Assembly (NCBI RefSeq): GCF_026914265.1
Contig: NC_069135.1
Location: 2,497,001-2,561,000 of the forward strand
Reading direction: 5' to 3'
DNA length: 64,000 bases
Source: Mya arenaria
Taxonomy: Eukaryota > Mollusca > Bivalvia > Myida > Myidae
Made by a program: the position numbers and the translations under genes. The notes beneath the pieces are model-generated. The model ran no database searches. It had not been told where the DNA came from and saw only the letters and a list, made by a program, of their open reading frames with translations. Shown here in pieces: positions 11,794-22,199 of the stretch; the first letter of the stretch is position 1; the number at the start of each line of letters is the position of its first letter.

Positions 11794-14700
11794 CGCCGCC
11801 ATGAACGTTAAGTCTCGGTGCCTGGCCCGCCGTCATGCACGTAAAGTCTCGGTGCCTGGCCCGCCGTCATGCACGTAAAGTCTCGGTGCCTAGCCCGCCG
11901 ACATGAACGTAAAGTCTCGGTGTCTGGCCCGCCATCATGTTCGTAAAGTCTCGGTTCCTAGCCCGCCGTCATGAACGTAAAGTGTCGGTGCCTGGCCGGC
12001 CATCATGCTCGTAAAGTCTCGGTGCCTAGCCCGCCGTCATGAACGTAGTCTCGGTGCCTGGCCCGCCATCATGCTCGTAAAGTCTCGGTGCCTAGCCCGC
12101 CGTCATGAACGTAAAGTCTCGGTGCCTGGCCCGCCATCATCCTCGTAAAGTCTCGGTGCCTGTCCCGCCGTCATGAACGTAGTCTCGGTGCCTGGCCCGC
12201 CATCATGCTCGTAAAGTCTCGGTGCCTAGCCCGCCGTCATGAACGTAGTCTCGGTGCCTGGCCCGCCATCATGCTTGTAAAGTCTCGGTGCCTAGCCCGC
12301 CGTCATGCTCGTAAAGTCTCGGTGCCTGGCCCGCCGTTATGCACGTAAAGTCTCAGTGCCTGGCCCGCCGTCATGCACGTAAAGTCTCGGTGCCTGGCCG
12401 CCGTCATGCTCGTAAAGTCTCGGTGCCTGGCCCGCCGTCATGCACGTAAAGTCTCGGTGCCTGGCCCGCCGTCATGCACGTAAAGTCTCGGTGCCTGGCC
12501 CGCCATCATGCACGTTAAGTCTCGGTGCCTGGCCCGCCGTCATGCATGTTAAGTCTCGGTGCCTGGCCGCCGTCATGCACGTAAAGTCTCGGTGCCTGGC
12601 CCGCCATCATGCACGTTAAGTCTCGGTGCCTGGCCCGACGTCATGCACGTAAAGTCTCGGAGCCTGGCCCGCCGTCTGCATGTTAAATCTCAGTGCCTGG
12701 CCGCCGTCATGCACGTAAAGACTCGGTGCCTGGCCCGCCGTCATGCACGTAAAGTCTCGGTGCCTGGCCCGCCATCATGCACGTTAAGTCTCGGTGCCTG
12801 GCCCGCCATCATGCACGTTAAGTCTCGGTGCCTGGCCGCCGTCATGCATGTTAAGTCTCAGTGCCTGGCCGCCATCATGCACGTAAAGTCTCGGTGCCTG
12901 GCCCGCCATCATGCACGTTAAGTCTCGGTGCCTGGCCCGCCGTCATGCACGTAAAGTCTCGGTGCCTGGCCCGCCATCATGCACGTTAAGTCTCGGTGCC
13001 TAGCTCGCCGTCATGCAGGTTTTGTCTCTGTTCTTAGCGGCCGTCATGGACGTAAAGTCTCGGTGCCTGGCCGCCGTCATGCTCGTAAAGTCTCGGTGCC
13101 TAGCCGCCGTCATGCTCGTAAAGTCTCGGTGCCTAGCCACCGTCATGCTCGTAAAGTCTCCGTGCCTGGCCGCCGTCATGCACGTAAAGTCTCGGTGCCT
13201 GGCCGTCGTAATGCACGTAAAGTCTCGGTGCCTGGCCCGCCATCATACACGTAAAGTCTCGGTGCATGGCCGCCGTCATGCACGCAAAGTCTCGGTGCCT
13301 GGCCGCCGTCATGCACGTAAAGTCTCGGTGCATGGCCGCCGTCATGCTCGTAAAGTCTCGGTGCCTGGCCGTCGTAATGCACGTAAAGTCTCGGTGCCTG
13401 GCCCGCCATCATACACGTAAAGTCTCGGTGCCTGGCCGCCGTCATGAACGTTAAGTCTCGGTGCCTGGCCCGCCGTCGTGCACGTTAAGTCTCAGTGCCT
13501 GGCAGCCGTCATGCTCGTAAAGTCTCGGTGCCTGGCCGCCGTCATGAACGTTAAGTCTCGGTGTCTGGCCGCCGTCATGCAAGTAAAGTCTCGGTGCCTT
13601 GCCCGCCGTTATGTACGTTAAGTCTCTGTGCCTTGCCGCCGTCATGCATATTAAGTCTCGGTGTCTGGCCGCCGTCATGCATGTTAAGTCTCGGTGTCTG
13701 GCCGCCGTCATGCAAGTAAAGTCTCGGTGCCTGGCCGCCGTCATGCTCGTAAAGTATCGGTGCATGGCCGCCGTCATGCTCGTAAAGTCTCGGTGTCTGG
13801 CCGCCGTCATGCTCGTAAAGTCTCGGTGCATGGCCGCCGTCATGCTCGTAAAGTCTCGGTGCCTGGCCGCCGTCATGCACGTAAAGTCTCGGTGCCTGGC
13901 CGCCGTCATGCACGTAAAGTCTCGGTGCCTGGCCGCCGTCATGCTCGTAAAGTCTCGGTGTCTGGCCGCCGTCATGCACGTTAAGTCTCGGTGCCTGGCC
14001 GCCGTCATGCTCGTAAAGTCTCGGTGCATGGCCGCCGTCATGCTCGTAAAGTCTCGGTGCCTGGCCGCCGTCATGCACGTTAAGTATCGTGGCCTGGCCG
14101 CCGTCATCCACGTAAAGTCTCGGTGCCTAGCAGCCGTCATGCTCGTAAAGTCTCGGTGCCTGGCCGCCGTCATGAACGTTAAGTCTCGGTGCCTGGCCGC
14201 CGTCATGCTCGTAAAGTCTCGGTGCCTGGCCGCCGTCATGCTCGTAAAGTCTCGGTGCCTGGCTGCCGTCATGCTCGTTAAGTCTCGGTGCCTGGCCGCC
14301 GTCATGGTCGTAAAGTCTCGGTGTCTGGCCGTCGTCATGCATGTTAAGTCTCGGTGTCTGGCCGCCGTCATGCAAGTAAAGTCTCGGTGCCTGGCCCGAC
14401 GTCATGCACGTAAAGTCTCGGAGCCTGGCCCGCCGTCTGCATGTTAAATCTCAGTGCCTGGCCGCCGTCATGCACGTAAAGACTCGGTGCCTGGCCCGCC
14501 GTCATGCACGTAAAGTCTCGGTGCCTGGCCCGCCATCATGCACGTTAAGTCTCGGTGCCTGGCCCGCCATCATGCACGTTAAGTCTCGGTGCCTGGCCGC
14601 CGTCATGCATGTTAAGTCTCAGTGCCTGGCCGCCATCATGCACGTAAAGTCTCGGTGCCTGGCCCGCCATCATGCACGTTAAGTCTCGGTGCCTGGCCCG

Positions 14701-16218
14701 CCGTCATGCACGTAAAGTCTCGGTGCCTGGCCCGCCATCATGCACGTTAAGTCTCGGTGCCTAGCTCGCCGTCATGCAGGTTTTGTCTCTGTTCTTAGCG
14801 GCCGTCATGGACGTAAAGTCTCGGTGCCTGGCCGCCGTCATGCTCGTAAAGTCTCGGTGCCTAGCCGCCGTCATGCTCGTAAAGTCTCGGTGCCTAGCCA
14901 CCTTCATGCTCGTAAAGTCTCCGTGCCTGGCCGCCGTCATGCACGTAAAGTCTCGGTGCCTGGCCGTCGTAATGCACGTAAAGTCTCGGTGCCTGGCCCG
15001 CCATCATACACGTAAAGTCTCGGTGCATGGCCGCCGTCATGCACGCAAAGTCTCGGTGCCTGGCCGCCGTCATGCACGTAAAGTCTCGGTGCATGGCCGC
15101 CGTCATGCTCGTAAAGTCTCGGTGCCTGGCCGTCGTAATGCACGTAAAGTCTCGGTGCCTGGCCCGCCATCATACACGTAAAGTCTCGGTGCCCGGCCGC
15201 CGTCATGAACGTTAAGTCTCGGTGCCTGGCCCGCCGTCGTGCACGTTAAGTCTCAGTGCCTGGCAGCCGTTATGCTCGTAAAGTCTCGGTGCCTGGCCGC
15301 CGTCATGAACGTTAAGTCTCGGTGTCTGGCCGCCGTCATGCAAGTAAAGTCTCGGTGCCTTGCCCGCCGTTATGTACGTTAAGTCTCTGTGCCTTGCCGC
15401 CGTCATGCATATTAAGTCTCGGTGTCTGGCCGCCGTCATGCATGTTAAGTCTCGGTGTCTGGCCGCCGTCATGCAAGTAAAGTCTCGGTGCCTGGCCGCC
15501 GTCATGCTCGTAAAGTATCGGTGCATGGCCGCCGTCATGCTCGTAAAGTCTCGGTGTCTGGCCGCCGTCATGCTCGTAAAGTCTCGGTGCATGGCCGCCG
15601 TCATGCTCGTAAAGTCTCGGTGCCTGGCCGCCGTCATGCACGTAAAGTCTCGGTGCCTAGCCACCGTCATGCACGTAAAGTCTCGGTGCATGGCCGCCGT
15701 CATGCTCGTAAAGTCTCGGTGTCTGGCCGCCGTCATGCACGTTAAGTCTCGGTGCCTGGCCGCCGTCATGCTCGTAAAGTCTCGGTGCATGGCCGCCGTC
15801 ATGCTCGTAAAGTCTCGGTGCCTGGCCGCCGTCATGCACGTTAAGTATCGTGGCCTGGCCGCCGTCATCCACGTAAAGTCTCGGTGCCTAGCAGCCGTCA
15901 TGCTCGTAAAGTCTCGGTGCCTGGCCGCCGTCATGAACGTTAAGTCTCGGTGCCTGGCCGCCGTCATGCTCGTAAAGTCTCGGTGCCTGGCCGCCGTCAT
16001 GCTCGTAAAGTCTCGGTGCCTGGCTGCCGTCATGCTCGTTAAGTCTCGGTGCCTGGCCGCCGTCATGGTCGTAAAGTCTCGGTGTCTGGCCGTCGTCATG
16101 CATGTTAAGTCTCGGTGTCTGGCCGCCGTCATGCAAGTAAAGTCTCGGTGCCTGGCCGCCGTCATGCACGTCAAGTCTCAGTGCCTGGCCCGCTGTCATG
16201 CACGTTTAGTCTCGGTGT
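11794..16218 (+). repeat. 33/34-bp minisatellite with a 1,761-bp higher-order duplication
   Basis: About 130 units carrying CGTAAAGTCTCGGTGCCTGG then CC(C)GCCGTCATGCA. Loss of one C makes units 33 or 34 bp; runs of 33-bp units stay open in several frames on both strands and create spurious frames of up to ~320 codons. The block at about 12632-14392 recurs almost unchanged at 14393-16153. Rare units such as those with TTTTGTCTCTGTTCTTAGCG (13019 and 14780) recur exactly 1,761 bp apart. Confidence 0.95.
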
Positions 16219-16261
16219 TTCAAACCACAGAGACGCTCGAATTAGACTAACAAGATGTACA

Positions 16262-18013
16262 ATTTCGGTCCAACAATATGACGCTTAAACGTCGGTCTAG
16301 ATAACCGTCACAAATACGTATTCATAACCAGAATAAGGTACTTAAATCGGTCCAGATAAATGTAGTTATGACAATGATAGGACACTTATCCATCGGTCCA
16401 GATTAAAGTTACTAATACATAGTTTTGACAGTTGTACATCGGTCCAGGTTAACGCCACAAAGACGTAGTCATGACAACAGTATGGCACTTATACATCGGT
16501 CAGGATTAACTCCAACAAGACGTAGTCATGACAACTGTAAGACACTTATACATCGGTCCTGATTAACTCCAACAAGACGTAGTCATGACAACTGTAAGAC
16601 ACTTATACATCGGTCCTGATAAACTCCAACAAGACGTAGTCATGACAACTGTAAGACACTTATACATCGGTCCTGATTAACTCCAACAAGACGTAGTCAT
16701 GACAACTGTAAGACACTTATAAATCGGTCCGGATTAGAGCCGACAAGGCGTAGTCATGATAACTGTACGACACTGATAAATCGGTCCAGATTTACGCAAC
16801 GGTAACGTATTTATGACAACAATATGACACCTATACATCCGTCCTGATTAACGCCGACAAGGCGTAGTCATGAAAGCAGTATGACACGTATACATACGTC
16901 CTGATGTACGCTGACAAGGCGTAGTCATGACAACAATATGACACGTGTATATCGGTCCGGATTAACGCCGATAAGGCGTAGTCATGACAGCAGAATGTCA
17001 CTTATACATCCGTTCTCATTAAAGCCGACAAGGCGTAGTCATAACAACAATATGACACGTGTATATCCGTGCGGATTTAACGCCGACAAGGCGTAGTCAT
17101 GACAACTATACGACACTAGTACATCGGTGCAGATTAACACCGACAAGGCATAGTCATGACAACAATACGACACTAGTATATCGGTGCAGATTAACGCCGA
17201 CAAGGTGTTGTCATGACAACAATACGACACTTGTAAATCGATGCAGATTAACGCCGACAAGGCGTAGTCATGACAACAATAAGTCACTTGAATATCGGTT
17301 CAGATTAACGCCGACAAGGCGTCGTCATGACAGCAGTACGACACTTGTATATCGGTGCAGATTAACGCCGACAAGGCGTCGTCATGACAGCAGTACGACA
17401 CTTGTATATCGGTGCAGATTAACGCCGACAAGGCGTAGTCATGACAACAGTACGACACTTGTATATCGGTTCAGGTAAACGCCGACAAGGCGTAGTCATG
17501 ACAACAGTACGACACTTGCATATCGGTTCAGATTAACGCCGACAAGGCGTCGTCATGACAGCAGTACGACACTTGTATATCGGTGCAGATTAACGCCGAC
17601 AAGGCGTAGTCATGACAGCAGTATGACACTTGTATATCGTTGCAGATTAACGCCGACAAGGCGTAGTCATGACAACAATACGATGCTTGTATATCGGTGC
17701 AGATTAACGCCGACAAGGCGTTGCCATGACAGCAGTACGACACTTGTATATCGGTACAGATTAACGCCGACAAGGCGTAGTCATGACAACAGTACGACAC
17801 TAGTATATCGGTGCAGATTAACGCCGACAAGGCGTAGTCATGACAACAATACGACACTTGTATATCGGTGCAGATTAACGCCGACAAGGCGTCGTCATGA
17901 CAGCAGTACGACACTTGTATATCGGTGCAGATTAACGCCGACAAGGCGTAGTCATGACAACAGTACGACACTTGTATATCGGTTCAGATAAACGCCGACA
18001 AGGCGTAGTCCTG
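16262..18013 (+). repeat. 57-bp satellite array with one-sided decay
   Basis: About 30 units of 57 bp. The core is ACGCCGACAAGGCGTAGTCA, followed by TGACAACAGTACGACACTTG and TATATCGGTGCAGATTA. Each unit contains a short hairpin, ACGCC/GGCGT with a 5-nt loop. Units from about 17290 to 18000 are almost identical; towards 16262 they diverge step by step and change length. Confidence 0.9.
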
Positions 18014-18326
18014 ACTTCTAGAAAATACCACTACCACACAACAATGTAAGTCGGGGTCTTGGTTTGGTTTTGTTTATAAGATCGGATTTGTTCATTAACA
18101 ACACATGTACCACGATAATTCGACGCCTTAGTATAATCGAAACTAGAGACACAAATGGTTTAAGAGTAGATAATTGAAGAACCAGGGCGCAGTAGAGAGA
18201 GATAACCCCTCCCCATATGTGTTGTTTTGTTTATAAATATGTGTGTATGTTTATCCCTGTACCATTATGTTGTATGACAGTAGGGTAAGTCTTGTATCGT
18301 TGGCATTGCATCGGTAACCGCTTTTA
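18014..18326. other. Spacer, nothing recognised
   Basis: AT-rich sequence after the 57-bp array, with no coding or repeat signal that I can support. Confidence 0.4.
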
Positions 18327-18545
18327 AGATTGTGATAGGTGAGGGTGGTATAGTTGTATAAGTGCCCGCCTCTTACATAAAATGTTGCGGATTTGATCAC
18401 CGCAATGGTGAGAGTGGTCTTGTTGTGTAGGTGTCCGCCTTTCGCAAAAAATGCTGTGGATTCTATATGACCACAAAGGTGAGAGTGATATAGGTGTCCG
18501 CCTATCAGCCAAGAGGTTGTGGATTACATCCGAACCGGGGGAATT
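18327..18545 (+). repeat. Three tandem tRNA-like (SINE-type) units
   Basis: Three degenerate copies of a ~70-bp unit, each with GGTGAG(A/G)GTGGT.., GTGTCCGCCT and a ..GTTGTGGATT.. segment; the last ends CATCCGAACCGG. Order and spacing resemble the A box (TGGTATAGGTGTCCGCC type) and B box (GGTTCGANTCC) of a tRNA, as in tRNA-derived SINE heads. None folds as an intact tRNA. It may instead be an unrelated short repeat. Confidence 0.4.
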
Positions 18546-19135
18546 TCTCATGACCTCCTAGTACTGGTTTCTATCCAGGAAACGGATTCGCGTGTTATTC
18601 TATATGCAATCGGCTTCGGTCAAAACGAATACTCTTAACTAAATCAGAATTCCATGTGTAGATCTATGGTTGCTTAAAACGGAAATTCTGGCACTATCCG
18701 TGTAAAATAACGATTGTAGACTACCGAAATGTTTTGATTATAAGGACCCTAGCCCGCATTAATTATTGGTACTACAATTGTCTGCATATTAAAAAAGCAA
18801 TAACAGCGTGTCTACAGGATAATCATTTTGTCGCACAATCGAGATAATTACAAAATGAATTTCCTGATGTTAAGATATGTTGCCGTATGTTCATTGATGG
18901 CCCCAGAAAGTATACCAACTGTATTATTAAATAGATGTTAAGTACTTGCTTCATTATGTTACATACAGAAGGAAAAAAAAGTTTTGTGTGTACATAAATG
19001 GCACTTGCATTTGACACTGTATTTCGTTCCTCGGTCAGGAGGCATTAGGTGATTTATTGTCTTAATGAGGCAGAACAATATTTACGCATTAGTATTTATC
19101 TCGATGAACCAACTGGAGTAATTATTCTATTACAG
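18546..19135. other. Upstream of USP copy 2, no first exon found
   Basis: AT-rich DNA. The N-terminal USP exon expected just upstream of copy 2 is not visible here or in 10407-11793. Confidence 0.45.
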
Positions 19136-19231
19136 TTTACACGAAGTATGTCCACAGAGAGAATGACAAGGTGTACCTGGTCAACACGATTGAAATAAAC
19201 AGCGTCCTTCATTCCACCCAGTGGTACAGCT
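19136..19231 (+). CDS. Universal stress protein copy 2, internal exon a
   Basis: The acceptor attctattacag ends at 19135 and the donor t|gtaagtatg starts at 19232. It has the same 96-nt length and phase as exon a of copy 1. It encodes YTKYVHRENDKVYLVNTIEI followed by NSVLHSTQWYS. The donor context CAGTGGTACAGCTGTAAGTA occurs once here and is not amplified, unlike in copy 1. The next intron is only ~550 bp. Confidence 0.8.
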
Positions 19232-19784
19232 GTAAGTATGCCATATATATCATTATTAATAATAAAACAATGAAAACTACAGGGACCCATCCTGTAGTCG
19301 AAAATTCAAAAATATTCTCTATTTTAAGGCACAATGTGATTGCCCAAACGACAATGAACGAGATACACAAACGAATAAACACCACTTCCATAAATACAAA
19401 CATCACAACCAGACCACGCATGCATCAAAATAGTATGGTGGCATATTACTGAATACAGATGACCTGATAAAGTTCGCGAATTGTTTCGTGTTAACCGCTT
19501 AATTTTCGCGATAATTATCTAGTTATCTAGTTAATATTCGCGTTACCTTTTTGGTAAGATAAATATCATTAGACTAAAAACAGGCTTGAAACTGCCCAGA
19601 ACTGCCACTTATTACCTTTTTTAGCTGTACAACACTAACAGGTTAACTAGTTATGGTTTGCGAATTCACTATTTATTTTATATTATAACAGCTTATTATA
19701 AAATCTATTGACTCTCTCTGTTTCTGCTTTATTTTGTGTACTTGTTTGAATGTCCTGGATATTAAGACTTTCCCCATATTTCAG

Positions 19785-19891
19785 CACCGTATACGTTCGA
19801 CAAGGAGATGCTAATAAAAATGCTGAACGAAGAGAAAGCAAAAATCCGACACAAGCTTGAAGGATATGCTGAGCTTTTAAAGGAAGCTTCT
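19785..19891 (+). CDS. Universal stress protein copy 2, internal exon b
   Basis: The acceptor is ccatatttcag and the donor is tct|gtaagcaat. The exon encodes PYTFDKEMLIKMLNEEKAKI through LLKEAS: the same 107-nt length, phase and helix as in copy 1. Confidence 0.85.
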
Positions 19892-20234
19892 GTAAGCAAT
19901 GAACATATCACAAAACAAATTAGAGTTAAAAAGTTGTCGATTTTCTTAATTAAGTAAGATTACAACACTATGCACATTATTTAGTTTAACCACATATGAC
20001 GATATAACCTTCGATACAAATTTTACCAATGTATTAATTAGGCACAATGTCAATGCAAAAGATATTTTTGCATCGACTTCAATTGGAACATTCTTTAAAA
20101 TGATTCTTCTTGCGGCTTGGAAAATACATTTTAACCAAATATTCAGAGATCGTTGGCTATACAACTGTGTTCTTCGTAATAAGATATTAAGACATATCTC
20201 AAAATGAGAATGTCAAGGCTCATTTCTTCTTCAG

Positions 20235-20459
20235 ATTGACGGCATTGTGAAAAGTATCCACGCCGAAAGCCCCGGAGAAGGAATCGTGAAGGCGGTTCAG
20301 GAAATAGACGCCGCCCTCGTGGTTGTAGGCTGTCGTGGGTTGGGGAGGCTGCGGCGGACGCTAATGGGGAGCGTCAGCGATTATGTGCTGCACCATGTAC
20401 ACATACCAGTTCTCATTTGTCGTCACCAACATGACGCACATCACAAACAACATAAATAG
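20235..20459 (+). CDS. Universal stress protein copy 2, terminal exon
   Basis: The acceptor is cttcttcag and the stop TAG lies at 20457-20459. It encodes 74 residues, including AALVVVGCRG, the G-2X-G-9X-G-S ATP-binding signature and the closing strand HIPVLICR. The His-rich tail reads RHQHDAHHKQHK. All three exons of copy 2 are open with consensus splice sites, so nothing marks it as a pseudogene, but no private first exon is visible. Either it shares an upstream exon with copy 1 as an alternative 3' end, or its first exon was displaced by the arrays before it. Confidence 0.85.
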   Translation: MDGIVKSIHAESPGEGIVKAVQEIDAALVVVGCRGLGRLRRTLMGSVSDYVLHHVHIPVLICRHQHDAHHKQHK

Positions 20460-22199
20460 ACAAATGGCTGAAGTCGCTGACACTTCCATGGCTTCTGTCT
20501 ATTTTCGTTTTGGTATTGACTTTATATTGATTCACTTTCGTCTATGCACAAATAACATTGCTGGTGTGATCCGTCGAATCCCAGACATTTTGGCCTTATT
20601 CTGAATATTACCTGTTGTGTAATATGTAAGATAACCCGATTCTCCATTTAGAGAACTACGCATTTGATGTACTTCCCCGCCAGTGAACCTTAAGTGTCCA
20701 TCGTCCATATTCACTAACGCCAGAGTGAAACTCACTCTCGATCAAATAATTACAAAAGTATTTAAATCATTTCACAGTAAGTTGTTACTGCGTTTTTAAA
20801 ATTTGTCAGTAAATTGTCAAAGTGATTGAAACAATTCAAGCATTGAATACAATGAATGGGTTGCCTGCGATAATTTGCGGTGTTTCGAGTACTGGGTTTG
20901 ACACAAAATGTTAGTGGGTATGGGCTCAGGTATTATATCATTGAAGCTTGCTGTCTTTGCTGTTTTTGTTTACTCGTAATCATTGCAGGGACGTCGTGTA
21001 GTATACAAATGATACACTAAGTTACAACCAACGGAAATGCTCTGTATAGTAAGTCCAGATTGCCAAACATACAATCACTACGGAATTTCTAAAAAAAGAC
21101 GCTTGCAAGATTGGTGTTCAATATGCAACTGAAGTCAATCTTATGGTCATACATCATTGATTTCATTCACTGTATTGGTGTGTTATTTATACCTCGTAAT
21201 CTGATACGCTACATGAATACAATTAACTACAATTAACTACCCTTGATTATCTTTCAACATATTTGAATACGTAAACTATGCGCTCACAAAATAGTGTTGT
21301 ATCTTACGTACAGGTTATAGTTTATATGGAAGTTTTTATAGGAATTTACATAACGAAGTCCAAGTAAATGATTACGTATAAACTGGTTTAAAACATTTAT
21401 GTTTACTGACGAGACACGCCCCTTGCAAACGAACATCTTTTCGCCCCTCCCATTGACATCTGTACGCGAAAGAAACTAGAGTAATATGAAATATGAATAC
21501 ATGTGGTCTGGGTATGTTTTGTCATTTCATCATGTCATATTGCATTCTTCTTTGTTTGTAAATCATTGAAATAAGTTTTTTATTAAATTTTGGTGTACCG
21601 CATTTAAGATTGTGTTGTTGTTGTTATTATTGTTGTTGTTGTTTTTCTCAAAGTGGTGTGAATGGTATACACCCCTGATTTTTCCTTTAGTGTCGTTAGA
21701 CCTGTGACACGTGACCTAAAGGTGCGTATTCGTAAGATGTCACTCCTTATAACGATCTCCCATGAAATATCTATGAATAATGAATTTTAAGAATGTCAGG
21801 AAATCTAGAAAGGCCTAAAAAATTAAAGTCTTAAATCATTTTAATTCTACCAAGAACGAACACTGCACGAATTTAAATGAAATAAATTAAATCAAAGATA
21901 CAGATATTAATACACATCTACAGATACAGCGAACATCGTTCAGCCTACATACAAATGAAATGTAGTCATGTCTATCAACGTCAACTCCATTCCTTACCTG
22001 CTTTTGCGTCTACTTCAATAAAATATTTCACGTTTCCAATGATGTCCAATTTCGGAGGTCATATAACACTAAAATTTAAGAAAATAGCAGGAGTCCATTA
22101 CATTGTGTGTGTTGCTTATGGCTTGTCGTTCATGTATGGTGGTCACGGTGGCAATGAACAGTATCGTCATGACAGTATGATGATCACTTGTTAAAACAT
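20460..22199. other. Intergenic, nothing recognised
   Basis: 3' flank of USP copy 2 and AT-rich spacer. There is a short (GTT)n tract near 21614-21645 and no gene signal. Confidence 0.4.

Noticed and set aside
12559-16250. Arg/His-rich repetitive proteins on both strands
   Set aside because: A 33-bp unit read in all frames, with no start context, splice signals or codon bias.
17039-17991. Frames of 80-147 codons in the 57-bp array
   Set aside because: 57 is a multiple of 3, so frames persist; they exist on both strands together.
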